64,000 nt of DNA from Imbricaverruca yamaguchii (GCA_034440575.1 JAOTOL010001648.1:867501-931500), one strand, 5' to 3'. Positions 34,985 to 49,652 are shown, numbered from the stretch's first letter. Made by a program: numbers and translations. The notes: generated by a model not told the origin, from the sequence alone.

Positions 34985-36345
34985 GGCCTTTTGGCAGTAT
35001 CATGCTCGTTTATTCAACTCAATTCTGGTTGAAAACACGATATTAGTAAAATAAGAAATATATCAGTTTTGGTCGATGCCTTACCTACATATCTCAATAT
35101 GGAGAAGAATTGACTGTGTTTGTGTATTCTTTATCATAGCTTTAATTGTATTCATTTTGAATTCTAGTATACAACAAGTTGCGTTCCAAAAGCGTGATTT
35201 CCGCTGGTTATGTGCACTAAATCTGGAAGAAAACTGGCAATCTTGTTTTTTTCTGGTCAGCGTGGCAAATAAACTGTAGCAAGGCTTTTCTTCCGCTTGC
35301 ACGCATTTTTGTACGGGAAAATAGTTGATCAGGCTAAAAGAGGACAATACTTGCTCGAAATATTTTCATATTTATGGCGTATTTGAAATTATTTTCACTA
35401 CAAGAAGGTTCGTTAAACATCACACTCCTTCCACGCATGAAGAAACAATGTCTACCTTCCCGACCCTTGAATACCGCCCCTGCCACTCATAGCCCAATCC
35501 CAGGTCAATTCGCGTTTCCCATTGCTACGCATTGCTGACGGGGGGGGGGTGACAGCTCGAAAGGCTGAGATTTGGCCCCATGAGAGCAAATTGTAGAGCC
35601 CACCGACTAAATTCTTGTGAGACTAGGCACTGCCACAAAATAAAAAATTGGCTGCATAACTACAGCTTCATCGTTGCAAATCTCTCTGCTTAACAAAAGG
35701 TAAGTCTGTTGTTTTGAAGCGCTCGAAATCCTCAGTGTTTTAGTCCTACGGCCTTCCTGTTACGAATGCATGTAGATATATACGTTCTGGGCAGGACTTC
35801 GAGTATTTCCGCAACAGAACAAAAAAAGAAGAAAGCTTTGCAGAAAGATCAGAAACGGTACGACGAAAACAAGTGTATCCCGGACCAGAGAGGCGGATGT
35901 TTCTGTAAGGTCTCCTGCTTTCGTCCTTTGTTCACCATAAGTAAACTTACGACACTATGTAATAACGTTGAATGACACGAGGCTAAATACTCTTGGCTTG
36001 GCCTTTATTCGGAAATTGCCAAGTGTATGTTTTTTCCACATATCCCACATTGTAGAAGAACATCCGCGGAAATGTTCTCTCATGACAACGCCTGCGTTTC
36101 CCTTGCGATTATACGAACAGCATGGTTCACAAGCGAAGGTGAGCCGATCACCCTCAGCCTCCTCAACGCGTCCGGTGCGCATGCTTCGCATAACACGATG
36201 GCCTGCCATCAGCACAGATGCTCTGGTCTGGCTCAGAATGCCTGGCCCCTGGCATGTTGCCGGTATTACATACATACCCGAACGGCAAACTGGCGCGTGA
36301 CCCCGTCTGCTCTGATGTCCGTACTGGCGACCTGTGACGACGTGT
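34985..36345. other. No gene seen
   Basis: AT-richer unique sequence. No exon or repeat recognised. Confidence 0.5.
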
Positions 36346-36349
36346 CGCC

Positions 36350-36795
36350 ACGAACGAACCGTGACACAGGAAACAGTTGGCTCCGAGACACAGGGAACGG
36401 TTGGCTCCGAGACACAGGAAACAGTTGGCTCCGAGACACAGGAAATAGTTGGCTCCGAGACACCGGGAACAGTTGGCTCCGAGACACAGGAAACAGTTGG
36501 CTCCGAGACACAGGAAACAGTTGGCTCCGAGACACAGGAAATAGTTGGCTCCGAGACACAGGAAACAGTTGGCTCCGAGACACAGGAAACAGTTGGCTCC
36601 GAGACACAGGAAATAGTTGGCTCCGAGACACAGGGAACAGTTGGCTCCGAGACACAGGAAACAGTTGGCTTCGAGACACAGGAAACAGTTGGCTCCGAGA
36701 CACAGGAAACAATTGGCTTCGAGACACAGGAAACAGTTAGCTTCGAGACACAGGAAACAGTGGCTTCGAGACACAGGAAACAGTGGCTTCGGCTC
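36350..36795 (+). repeat. 24-bp minisatellite
   Basis: About eighteen units of CACAGGAAACAGTTGGCTCC GAGA with A/G and C/T variants. The 24-bp period keeps all frames open, so apparent Cys/Val/Ser-rich or Thr/Val-rich proteins are artefacts. Confidence 0.95.
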
Positions 36796-37589
36796 AGAAA
36801 ACAGCGACCATCAGTACAGACAGCTAAATGTATTATTGTCATCTTCTGGGCTATTCTTACCATGAGAATGTATTCTCTCCAATGTGAACAATTCGTCACA
36901 GGGAGCTAAAGAGCAGATCGGTGCCTGCAATACTCATGTTTGTGCCATGCTTAGGTCGAAGTGCACAGAAGACGAAGTGCAAGGAAGACGAAGAACAAAA
37001 AAAACACTTCTCCGGAGCAAAGCTATGTAAACGTGGCAGACTCCTGAATGACCTTAAGTAGAAAACGATATTGTAATTAGTTTGATGTCCTCTTGCCGAC
37101 CAGCCAGGACTATCTTTTCTGGATTTAGCTATACGTTTTTCATGAGGTTTGTTTCTCAATATATTTAAAAGAATTATACCGCTTAAGCATCAATGTCCGC
37201 ATCTTGGATCATCCTCAAAAATGCAAACAGCGTACCTTCAAGTACGCCTGTAACTAACTTTCGGAAGTCCTTGGGTTGCTCAGGAAAGAGAGGCTGATGG
37301 GGAATGAATCGTCGTGCCCGTCGGTTCCCGGTCCCCTAGCACTGCTCCAAATGCATTCACCGAACCCTCCCCAGTACCAGCACTATTTATTTCTCTCCCA
37401 GCGTATCATCAGCGTGAACCACCATTTCAACTAGGTGAAAAACGTCAGCAAATACACAGATAGGTATAGATGCACACTTATATTGAGAATATCCCCAATG
37501 AACTTGTGGCTATTACAACCTCGCGTTAATATGACAAAATAGTAAGGTAGACAGGGTCAAAATCACAGTACATGTAAACCGGTGGTCAT

Positions 37590-37755
37590 GTATGTCATAA
37601 TAAAGCACGGCAGGGCGAGCAGCAAACCAGTCCGGCTCGGACGGCACGTCAGACAGGTGCCGCCGCAGGTGGCGACCGAAGATCGGCACGGGAAGCCGCA
37701 TCAGCTCGAACTGCAGCTTGCTGAAGCGGAAGCCGCACCAGCAAGCTGCATTCAC
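37590..37755 (-). CDS. Possible isolated exon (Arg/Leu/His-rich, CpG-rich)
   Basis: This short segment stands out by high GC at third positions in an AT-rich neighbourhood. The minus strand reads WCGFRFSKLQFELMRLPVP, IFGRHLRRHLSDVPSEPDWF. An acceptor-like GGTGTGAATGCAG (near 37748) or CGCTTCAG precedes it. HLRRH resembles the His half of a zinc finger, but the Cys half is not properly spaced. No strong donor follows, and codon bias fades after the DW residues. It could be an upstream exon of the zinc-finger gene, another gene's exon or a gene fragment. I cannot decide. Confidence 0.25.
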
Positions 37756-37769
37756 ACCGCACATTAACT

Positions 37770-38505
37770 TCTATCAGGTGTGAGACCTGCCGCCCAAGAA
37801 TGACTCGGAGGGCCGTCTCAATGTTTTCTCGAGTCAGATCTCACTGTGCTTTTGCCCGTGGTGTGGTCTTCAAACTCAACTTGACTGATACGTCGATATG
37901 ATGCGCCCATAATCATGAATGTCAGTTGCATGCGTGAAAAAATAAATGCATAGCAAATTGGACGATAAAATGTAATACCACTCACAATCCAACTCTCCTT
38001 AAAGTAAATGGTTGCATTGTTTAAGCAATCCTAAGAAAAAGACCAGAATTCTGGCTACTGAATTCTTGAATAGAATTCCTGACCAGTCCTGCCGACGGCG
38101 ATCTGACTTGCCTTGCCTTGGCCTACCTTTCACCATGCCATTTATTTGCTGTCTTACCTCTGCCTCTCGACCACTTTCTGTATCTCGACTGCTTGCCTGT
38201 CTTCTTCCCTACCGAATCCAGTTGCGATCGGAGTTCATTAATGCACTTCGGATACTGCCCCGCCTGTTTTCAGCGGAACTTATGTTTACGAATTAAATTC
38301 TTAATTGAATATACTGTTTCTCATCATGTTCTCCGCTCGACACAAGGAGGTAGTCCAGTCCATGTCGCATACCCCTTCGTCGCTGGGTTCGATGGGTTCG
38401 AACGTTCGCCTTTCTCGACACAATTATCGGTGTCCAGTTTCCCCTGCAACGCTGCACCATAAGCCGGGTGACGCACACATGCATGACTGCTGGTTGGTCA
38501 AGAGC
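37770..38505. other. No gene seen
   Basis: Unique sequence with a pyrimidine-rich patch (38105-38215) like that at 32330. Confidence 0.5.
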
Positions 38506-38510
38506 AGCTA

Positions 38511-39304
<794 letters not shown>

Positions 39305-39634
39305 TAGATGTCATTAACCTAGGCACTCGTATAGCTACTCAGACTAGACCAGCATGTGGCTGCCACCTTTCCTGAAGTGGCTGATGTCTTCAACATTGAT
39401 TTCTGCTCACTTCTGCTATTTTGTTGTTCTGACAAATTATGAAGCTGCTTTGGGTCGCGCTTCAAGCCAATACATCTTTTTCTTATTTGTGTGGAATTAA
39501 ATGTAAAACTAAAATAAAAGCGAAAATAAATCGTCTGAGAAGTGACGTATCTGAGTTAAGATGGCTATCACGTGGATCAAGTATTATTGCCTGTGCATTA
39601 AGCATAAGCAGTAGAGCAGCCAAGGGGGCACGGG

Positions 39635-40050
39635 AACACTGGCCGCCACGGACATGCTTAGGGACACCCCAGCTGCTGCAGGGTCAGGCCTGTGGTGTGC
39701 AGAATGGCACCCTAACTGTTGCGGGGTATCCATGGAGTCCCCCATGGAGGCACCCAGCTGTTGCAAGGTCATTCCTGTGGTGCACAGAGGGCACACTAGC
39801 TGTTGCGGGGTACCCATTTAGTCTACATATTGGCACCATAGATAACAATACATGGTATCCATGCAATCTATCCATGATATCCATCCATCCATCCATCCAT
39901 GGTACCCCAGCTGTTGCGAGGTAATGCCTGTGTTGTGCCGAGGGGCACCCTAGCTGTCACAAGATCACGCCTGTGATGCACGGAGGGGCACCCCAGTTGT
40001 TGGAGAGCATTCATACAGTCTACAGGGGGCACCCCAGCTGATGCATGCTA
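39635..40050 (+). repeat. Degenerate ~45-bp repeat
   Basis: Variants of GGCACCCCAGCTGTTGCAGG GTCATGCCTGTGGTGCACAG recur about eight times with large indels. A short CCAT run lies at 39878-39898. Confidence 0.7.
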
Positions 40051-40054
40051 AACT

Positions 40055-40975
40055 GCAGGTTACACGTCACACAATTATAGCATTGGTATCTTCCATCTCA
40101 CTCCAGTACTTTTGCCCTAAGTTCCTCCTAGCGGTTACCATCCCGTTTATAATGACGCATTTTCTTGAAACACCGTTGTTTACACGTATAGTGGAATTTG
40201 GTGAAATATGGCAAAGGACAAAAGTTCCGTCAGGAACAATTACTGCAGGCTTTCTTCAGCCCTCGGCTTTTCTGCAAAATAAGTTGTCTGCGCATTTGTA
40301 GGCGCATCAATTATTTTAGCAACATTGATTAGCATCTTCGGTCGGAAGAGTTTAAAGAACATCCCTGGTACCTTTGTCAGTTCCCAGGAATGTTCTATAA
40401 GAGCCTAGTTATAGTTAAGTGAGCCGGAAATGTGCAGCCTATAGTGTTGCCCTCTGGTCGCATTTTGTTTTGATTCGCTGCCTTTTAATGAAATCATTTT
40501 GAACAATGTGACACATTTGACGCAAAACAGAGCCTCGTGGAACCCGAGATAGTGTGGCTGAGTGACTTCCTAGGCATTGGAGTGAGTTATTTCTTTTTTA
40601 AATAAATTTCGCAAGCCTCTCTCTCTCTCTCTATCAAATGGCTTGTGCTTGGCTTAGTTAATTGGGCTTTAGGGCGCATCGGTTCCCATGGCCATGTGGC
40701 GCCCGTAACAGGACACCGGCCGGCGGTGTCTACACTGTCTCAGACCCGGTGACGTAGTAACAACAGCCGCAGTAATGTGACGCTCGTGAGCTAGGTCATT
40801 AGCAGGTGCAGCTCACTCGAAAGGACTCGTCTGCGGGAAATTCGAAGTTCGCCGTGCCGACGCCACAACGAGAGAGTTGTCCAGATGCCAAGCGAGAGTC
40901 GTCAGCTAAAACTTCTTGAAGTGAAAGCGAATCGCTCCATCTGAAAGCCGTCTCCGCCCGTCGGCACGCCACGGG
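40055..40975. other. No gene; SINE tail fragment at 40655-40700
   Basis: ATTGGGCTTTAGGGCGCATC at 40657 matches the core-SINE tail, followed by CATGTGGCGCCCGT. A CTCTCT microsatellite lies at 40617-40632. The remainder is unique. Confidence 0.5.
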
Positions 40976-40984
40976 CAACGGACT

Positions 40985-41660
40985 GGAACATGTCGCACGG
41001 TTGGTGCAGCCTGACATCTGGGGCAGCAGACCAGAACATGTCGCACACTAAGTGTAGCCTGACACCTGGGGCAACACACCAGAACATGTCGCACAGTAAG
41101 TGCAGCCTGACACCTGGGGCAGCAGACCAGAACATGTCGCACAGTAAGTGCAGCCTGACACCTGGGGCAGTAGACCAGAACATGTCGCACAGCAAGTGCA
41201 GCCTGACACCTGGGGCATCAGAAACCAGAACATGTCGCACAGTAAGTGCAGCCTGACACCTGGGGCAGTAGACCAGAACATGTCGCACAGTAAGTGCAGC
41301 CTGACACCTGGGGCAGTAGACCAGAACATGTCGCACAGTAAGTGCAGCCTGACATCCGGGGCATCAGAGACCAGAACATGTCACACAGCTAGAGCAGCCT
41401 GACACCCGGGGCATCAGAGACCAGAACATGTCACACAGTAGTGGCGAACCCAGAACATGTCACAGTAGTGAGCCTGACACCTGGGGGTAGACCAGAACAT
41501 GTCGCACAGTTAGTGCAGCCTGACCCGGGGCATAGAACCAGAACATGTCAAGTAAGTGCTGACACCTGGGGCACAAAGAACATGTCGCACAGTAGTGCAG
41601 TCCTAATGTGGTGCGAACATGTCGCACAGTAAGTGCAGCCTGACACCTGGGGCAGTAGAC
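40985..41660 (-). repeat. ~48-bp satellite, inverted array
   Basis: Units such as ACATGTCGCACAGTAAGTGC AGCCTGACACCTGGGGCAGT AGACCAGA are the reverse complement of those at 34250-34980. The last third (41430-41630) has ragged, deleted units. Confidence 0.95.
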
Positions 41661-41664
41661 CTAA

Positions 41665-42462
41665 GCTGTTGCTGGAGATGAAATCTTGACCTTCCGTTCT
41701 AAAAATGTTTTACACTTCACGCTCGGTCTCGCGCAAAGTGCGTCGTTTAGAACTCGACAACAAAATTAATTCCGCACCACCATAATATATAAAGCAATGT
41801 ATAAAGATGGCGTGGACTGCCGGTTTCCATTGGAAGGGAATAATTGCATGACGAAAAATATGTGATATAGCTGTATTATTAAGCAAATTGTTCCCAGGTT
41901 TGTGATCGAAAACTGCTCATCGTAGAACAGCATTACATTTATCGGGTTAGTATAACCTTCTTGTGACGTATCCTTATCTTCAGCAGAATCCCTTCAGTCT
42001 TCAGCCTCTCGCGCTCGCTCGCTCTGAGTCTTGCACGGAATACGTATAGTACATATACGTATTGCACGTATAGCGGCCATCCTACGTCTTTGTTGCATTA
42101 TTGCATGCAGGAAGTAACATTTGTCATTGCCTTGCATGTCAACTAATACTTTTCATTCTACTCGTCGTAGAACATTCGAGCTAATTCGATGCCTCCAGCC
42201 ATAGGTACATGAATTATCACACAACGTCCAGTTGATCGCCGGTTGTTTTCTGTCTACCGTGACTCAGTACATTTATAAGCACAATGCATTGCCCTTTTCC
42301 TAGTCCTTGATGTTAGCGCAGGAAATAAAAGCACTAGACGCAGGCATCGAATTAGCTACAAGCAATGGTGCAATGCAGTGCACTGGCGACAACACGTGCC
42401 TTTTACAAGGATACGACTTCGGGTAGGATACACAATCATTGGAAGTGGTTGAATGTAACACA
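41665..42462. other. No gene seen
   Basis: AT-rich unique sequence. Confidence 0.5.
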
Positions 42463-42463
42463 G

Positions 42464-42465
<2 letters not shown>

Positions 42466-42525
<60 letters not shown>

Positions 42526-42560
42526 ACACACACACGTATGCATATACATATATATATATA
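42466..42560. repeat. (CA)n and (TA)n microsatellites
   Basis: A CA run of about 33 units with one interruption is followed by a short TATATA run near 42548-42560. Confidence 0.97.
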
Positions 42561-42564
42561 ACGT

Positions 42565-45500
42565 TGATGTATACATGCCATTTCTTCTGGTACACGATCC
42601 CGATTCGTACAAATTGGTTGTTCATTGTCCCCGACAGTCCATCGAAGTCCGCTCAGTTTTGGTCCAAAATTGATTTCCGAAATTCCGGTCGCAATGAACT
42701 TCACACCATCAACTCCATGTGGGTCGACAATTCTAGAATGGCCTTTGTCCTGGATGGTGTATTCTACTGGTCCGACGGGGAATTACTTATGCTGCCCATG
42801 CTGCAATGCAACATACAAAATTTACGGCATTAAATGCTGCTCCATCTTGAAATACTTAAATTGGTTTCACACAAGCAATGGCGGATGAGCCGTTTGCACG
42901 TCGTGTTGAAGCAATTGAAACTAAAAGTTTGGGATTGTAAAAAAAAATGGGTTGCATCCGCTTGAAGAAATATTTGAGTTGCACATGCATCTGAACATCT
43001 CGCTTGCCACACAGTACACAATATATACCATAACATACAAATATATGCCATTCTGCACATGACACCGAACACCGAACAACTTGGATTCCTCAATGAAACT
43101 GGCATAATTTTGTCAAGTAATCAATCGAGTAATCAATCAATCTGAATTAAGCAAGCAAGTATAAGATTGGGAAATTATATCACTATTATATGACAATAGA
43201 CTACTTCATTGAGATCATAAACGTCTCCTTCCCTTTCGTTACGCCGTTTGCAACCGAGCTCCGTTCAGTCTTTCCAGCGCTCTGCGTTGCCTAAGGACCG
43301 TAGCGGTCAATTGTTTCTTGTCCATAGGAGTCCAGAGGTAGCGAACTGCCACCTCACTGCTCACTGAACTGCCAGCGTTGTTTATCCGACTGAGACATGC
43401 AAGGCAGGAACAGCATAGACCGGTCTATCTCGCTTCGTCGTTGCAGGAAAAATGGACACGTGACGACCACAAACGCGAATTTTCCTTCGACTTCCTTTTC
43501 CTTCGACATTTCCTCGTGCTAAACCTGGTAGACTGGCACGTAATGCCCAACTGTGAAGCGATTCAGTGTCAATACATGCTGGAAAGCGGCACAGCTTACG
43601 TTCCGAGTGACCAACCATAGCAAAGGTATAATGGAACACAATTCGGTGACCGGCTGTACCACTACCCCGTGTCAGGGTCGTGGTAAGTGTTAAGAACTGG
43701 CTCCTAATTACAACGGGGTTGTTGTTATCGCCTGAGACCTCAACCAAACAGATCAGGTGCATCAAAGCTCAGCGGTTATCCAGATTTCTTAGCCACTAGA
43801 AAACGTGGGAAAAAGAGAAAAAGAGAACTAATCATCGAATTGCATTCAGGATTGGCCCTTGTGGCTCTTTAGTCTCCACGTGTTATGATTTTGTGAGGTG
43901 CCGTGTGTTGTAACCTGAGATATATTTTGTACTGAATTCTTCGTCCTCAAAATAAGCTCTTACATTCTGTTTCATCCGGGTGCCACATGATGCAGTTGTA
44001 CAATTTCGCTTGAAGTGGCGGATATTCTAAGGTGCTCGACGTGCACTACAGACGTGATTGAGGTGGCTGATCACCTATGTGCTGGAGTTAGGCCCTGAGT
44101 ATGAACACCATACCATGTAGTTTTATTTTTCGCGTTTTTATTTTCCCCAGTCTGTCAGTCAGCCTGCCAATCTTGGTGTATCACACACCGGATAAAATAA
44201 TTTTCATCCAACGATCACCCGTCTTTCCTGATTCTCAACTTCTCAAGCATCAATCATGGAACTTCTTTTGCCATGAGCCAGCAAGTAAGCTACGTTCTTG
44301 TTTATTATTTCTCCTCACCAACATCAGTTAACATTCACAACGGGGGACATCTTAACCCGTGCCCGTCTCGGGGGGTCTTCAACCACCTCCCCTCAGGTTT
44401 TTCGCGGATAGTGGACGAACGGCGCACGGTAGCGCGCCTAAATTTGGCACACCTTTTCCCACATCAATTTGGCATGCTGATTCAAAATTTTGAAGCCAAG
44501 TCATCTAGGGTCAACGAGTTAGTCAAGGTCAGGTGAGGACACCTCAAAAAAGTGAAACCAGTGGTCACGCTTTAACAGATAGAGATATTTTAATGAACCT
44601 TTCAGCATTAGTGCTTATCTTTAGAGATGCAACAAAAAGTACGAGTGGTATTTTTTTTTTGTCCTTGACTACATATAAATTTTGCGTATTTGCCAAATTG
44701 CAGTTCAAATAAAGGATTCTGGCTAGAGTAAGCATTTTTATTAGGGCAAGTTGACTTCCAACAACGTTTCTCGGTCTGCTCTACCCATTGGAAAAGGAAA
44801 ATTAAAGAAAACTTGAAAGCTCAAAATTTTGAAATTTCAAAAAAATAATTTTATTTTTTGGGGCCAAAAATAAAGCCCTGGTCGATTTCGCTGTCCTTTT
44901 CGCATTCCAAATAAATTTTGTTTTTTCATATATCCCCCAAAATGAACTCCCTAGAGCCAAAAACATAATGTCAGTCGTGAAAAGTCGTGAAATTCTAGTC
45001 CCCTGGTGACGTCACTTTTTTGGGTGAAAGTGTTTTGGGGGTGGACCCGGACCCTACTCGTCGAGCGCTTTCCGATGACACCTCTATCATTTTCGTGCGA
45101 TGCTTGGTTTGGATTTTAGAGGGGGTTACAACCCCCCCCCCCCCGAGACGGGGTGTGAGGATCTGACCGGAAAGACGGCGCGAGTTAAAGACGCATAGTA
45201 CTATATCATGGAAACCAGGACACACCAGATACCCAATAGTGAGGCTGAAATGAGCTTGCACCAACTCCCCACACACAAACGCACATAGCGGAAGTTGAAA
45301 GCATTTTGTTTGGACAGTAATACTTACTAAATGGTTTCACTCGTACCAGGAAGATAAGCCTATGATTACACAAGATACCATCGATTGTGAAAAGTGTTCC
45401 AAGTCCAGCAAGAAGCATGAATTTAAAAATACTTATCCTGGGATGATCGCTCTTTTTTAGGACCACATGTCGCTGTTGGCCATAGGCGCGCCCAGGGGCC

Positions 45501-46830
45501 TGCCTCCCCCTTAGCGGTGAACGCTGTGTGCTCACTATTAACATTATCTAGTTCTCTATCCAAAAGTGCTAAACCATTGTACTTTGCGAAGTTCATGGGT
45601 GCTGTTGACCCTGGCCGACCAACCAACAAGACATTCCTGCGCCTATGTTTGGGGGCCATGACCACTTGCCCATGTTGGTTTGCAACACAGCATTTTCAAC
45701 TTTCAACATGGGACTATAAAGTATGGGGCAGATCCGGTATTGATTTTAGTCCACCCATCTCCTCTGTGTATTATTCCAGAATAATACACATAGTAACACA
45801 GGGTTAACATCATGGACAATCAATCACGCACATACTGTCAGATGCAGGTGGTTAAAAGCCTGTGGCATGGGTGTAGTGTCGTTTCAAAACAGAGGAGGAT
45901 AGACAAAGGATACTGTCAAGGGGGTGAGGGAGGAGAAATGAGGATACGCTACGAAAAATGCAGAGTGATGTGAGAAGCTTTTGCAAATTTAACGATTGCA
46001 CACTTTTTGTTCGCTAATTTGTCGGTCCTTCCAAGAAACATCTCTGATGGCTGATTGTGAAGCAAATACCTGCAGTTTTTAACCATAGGCGTAGGAACAA
46101 TTTTAGAACAAGGGAGGGTTATAAAACAAGGGAGGGTTAGATATAAGCAAGATTATGACATGCCACGTCTATTAAAGTTACAGAAATACGTTGTCAATTT
46201 TGTAACCAAGCATCCGCTGTCATCGGCATTGATTTACGATTATCATTCGGCGTCCAAGCATAGCTGTAGGACGCAATCATGTGGGGACACCAATGGGCTC
46301 CCATGTCAAGTTCGCAAACATTGCGCGCCGAGACGAACATTGGGGAGGAGCTTTAGAAAGACGGAAATCACAACCCTACCTAACTGGCCGGTACGGCTAC
46401 AGCGGGTAACTACGATACAGGTCGACGGGCAGTGCTGCAGGCCTCACAACTTGAAACTTCAGAACTGTTCAACTATGTACATCCTGCGAGTCACTCACAA
46501 TGCTCAGCCGCCGAACATCGAACGCTACGGGGAAATCTAACAACCAACGGCTAAACGAAGAAGTAGGGCACAGTTGAGCTGAATACAACCCGCGCACTTC
46601 GGGGACGACGAGAGAGGAGCTTCTTCCTGGATTCACTTCCAGACATAGCATCTACCATACACGCTGCTTTCGCTGAATCACACGTGCTACCGGCCCCGCC
46701 GGCAGTGCTCTATTAATGCTGTCCACATGTTCAGAAAATCCGGCACAAGCAAATATTTGTGCAACACGAGCTGGTTATATTAGATTAGGCGCCTTTTTCT
46801 GAATGGCGCGTTATTAATCACGTTATACAT
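42565..46830. other. Long AT-richer region, no gene seen
   Basis: No exon with splice support was found. At 44350-45080 the sequence has a distinctive repeat-like character (TGACGTCACTTTTTTGGGTG at 45007, then ACCCTACTCGTCGAGCGCTT), and I suspect an old dispersed element, unconfirmed. ATAGGCGTAGGAACA at 46086 recurs at 58369. A poly-C run lies near 45130-45144. An open stretch of about 126 codons at 46160-46540 has random-looking composition. Confidence 0.4.
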
Positions 46831-46844
46831 GATTTGTCTCCTAA

Positions 46845-47058
46845 GGCATATTCGGAATCGGCACCAACCGAGCGGAAGGCCAATTACACCACACGGACGA
46901 CCGTGGTGAATGATGAGCTCGGAGGAACACTAAAGTGCCATGCTGATTCTAAAGTAACTTTTTTATGTGTCACTATCGCTCTGACCCTGGATAGCACAAA
47001 ATATACGAAGTGTCGCGAAAATGATGGATGGAAAAATACAGAATGCCTGTCCGACTGA
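46845..47058 (+). CDS. Possible exon with sushi/CCP-like C-terminus
   Basis: An acceptor-like TTTGTCTCCTAAG precedes an open frame that ends at a TGA near 47058. The last part has Cys residues in the pattern KVTFLC, then TKYTKCRENDGWKNTEC. This resembles the second half of a complement-control (sushi) module: hydrophobic-Cys, then Cys-x-ENDGW-Cys. The first half of the module is not convincing and no upstream exon was found. If real it would be the last exon of an extracellular or membrane protein on the plus strand. Chance similarity is quite possible. Confidence 0.25.
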
Positions 47059-47059
47059 T

Positions 47060-48070
47060 GTCAGATAATTCATGGTATAAAGCTGCTTTACGTCCCAGTC
47101 ACGCGCATTGGCGTCGCTGCGGTGAGGGACGAGGGGAGGGGTCGTACGCTGAACTTAATGCCGTGTAACCTAGTCAATGCCTGCATCAATGTTTTGTTAT
47201 TAATTATGCTATATTGGCACCTATTGAAGTACGATGCATATATTATATCATGAATCGTTGTGGAATGATTCACTATTTTAGAGCTGTTATAATTGATGAT
47301 AAGGCATCTTATGGTGTTGCCATCACGGCAACTCTATATTCTTCCAATGTTATAAACTATGGGCGGATGCGTACCTGATTTGGGGTACGCATTTGGACAG
47401 TTTGGAGGAGGGGTTCGGTCCAGATATGTCACTGCTCAACACCTCTCGGTCGAGAGCAGGATAATTCGCAAAAGGCAGTGCCTTTTTCCAGTGCTACGGA
47501 GAGCATAGGACAGTTCCAACCTGAACCCTCCCGCGAGCCCCCGCTCGGTGCGCCTCCGAGTGCGGGCAAAGCAATGAAATGCAGCATCGAGAAAGGGTAG
47601 GCCAGGAAGTGGCTACGTGTCCTTGACGAGAAAACCGTGCCTATTGAATGTCATACATGGCGCAATGTGAACAAGAATGAACGACGTATGCAACGGTGGT
47701 ATTGGTTCTGCTGTTTTGCTTTAGTAACGCACGGTTTGACGAGAATTGCACATGTTAGGGGGCAGGCACCATTTTATCACACTCACCGCACATGATCATG
47801 TGAGAATTGTTTCACTTGTGTGAACAGCTTTTTCGCTGTTTTACAAACCACAAGATTACAAAAGTGAATGTGTGCTAGCCTTGAGAAGATTACCAGCTGG
47901 GTGAGACTGAATGGGCAGCACTATTATCAGCTAGGTGAGACTGAAAGGGCGGCACCAGAGCCACTTCCAAACATATATTAAAGAATAAAACACTACTTGC
48001 TGTACACATACAGCTTCACTCTCGATCACAATAAATCACTCTTCAAACGGCCATATGACAAGGAAACGAC
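47060..48070. other. No gene seen
   Basis: Unique sequence. CAGCTRGGTGAGACTGAA occurs twice near 47895 and 47930. Confidence 0.5.
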
Positions 48071-48072
48071 AG

Positions 48073-49652
48073 GACACATTCCCCAGAAGCCGAAGTGCGG
48101 CATACCATTACACAGACTGCTATACGAGGTTTTCCTAAGGTTCCCACATCACCGAGGCATGATCAAGCGTTCTGGTCTGAACCTGGCCTTTTCATTCATC
48201 ACGCAGCCTGTGAGCAAAGTCCGTGTCTCTGCGTGACAACAGTGAACGCGAAGAAACACACGTCCAACAGACCGGCCGCTACCGACTACTGCAATTCCTC
48301 AATCGTTGCTGAACAAGTAGCAACGTCACAGCTTGAGATGTTGGCTCGCGCTCGCAAACGACACCAGAAATGCAAAGTCAGAGGTAGAGGGTGTGAGCCC
48401 TGCGTCATGGAGAACTGCTTTCAATAACCGAGCATAGGTGACTGGAAGTAGAAATACACTTTTATGACATACGTGACAAGCCAGTCGGCATTCATTTCAT
48501 ATCTCAATTATAATTATTGCATCAAGACTTAGCGTGCTGATGCAATCCCGGATGCTGGATTGCACCAAAGCCGCAAAACAATGCAATCAAAGCCGCAACA
48601 CGAGTGTTTCTTGGTTTCTTGGCAACCACGGTAGAATGTCGCGTCCGAAGACGCCAGTGTTTTCCCCAGACGTCACCCGAGGAGTGGTGCTGCTCTCCGT
48701 TGTCTCATTTGACAGCAACAAGGTCACCCAGTGGTTGCTGACGACGTTTCACCTCCATTTCCCGCTAAACCAAGTAGCATCGTTACACTGACGCAGAATA
48801 TTGCTGCTCACGTGTTCTGTGACTGCCGATCGATCACCAGAAATGGCCACCATTTTGGAGGCCGACATCGATTGACTGAAGAAGCTTGATCTAAATAGAA
48901 TCCTTGTATAGTAATCGAAAACCGCAGAAACAAAACTGATTCAATTTTCTACTCAAGATCCTGTAGAATTGAGCCTAGGAACATGTTTCGCTTGTTTCGC
49001 AACTGATACATGATGCAGACATGATACTGATACAGGCATTGATCTTTAGGTGAACACCCAAAGACTTGTCAATGATCTGACGGCATCGCCAGATTATTCA
49101 CGTGGTCACTGTTGGTGATCTTCAAGACCTTCCTTTACATTTACGACTGCCTGCTATCATTTTCTCATACGGCCTCACTGAAGCGAGCTTGGCCTTACTT
49201 TCTAACTAATTTGTTTTGACAACTACAAATCAACGTTATTTAACTAATATATCAATAAAGGATACAACCACATATAAACACTGAAAAGTAACCCGGAGTT
49301 AGTTATATCGACAAACTCGGCAGCATTGTATTCAGTGCCTTAGATTACTTCGTGATGTGTGTTGGAGCATTTTCATTACAATTATCGGTAATGTTATATA
49401 TAAAATATGTGAAGCAGAAATATGCTATTACCGGGAGCCGAGACAGGAGCTTGGACGTGAGCTGGGACAGGAGCCGGATCAGGAGCCGAAACAGGACCCG
49501 GAACAGGAGCCAGAACAGGAGCCGGGAAATGTGTGCCATCAGTGTGAGCCAGGACAGGAGCGTGAGGGTGTATGCCATCGGCGGAAGCCGGGACAGGAGC
49601 CGAGGCAGGAACCGGGAGCTATGTGCCATCAACTGGAGCCGTGACATGAGCC
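48073..49652 (+). repeat. 1.6-kb tandem duplication, copy 1
   Basis: It begins GACACATTCCCCAGAAGCCG and ends inside a GGAGCCGGGACA-type minisatellite (49431-49650). It is nearly identical to copy 2 over its whole length. Small open frames inside are shared but differ at several amino-acid-changing sites and have no recognisable domain. Confidence 0.95.

Noticed and set aside
46160..46540. 126-codon open frame
   Set aside because: No recognisable motif, atypical composition and no splice or start context.
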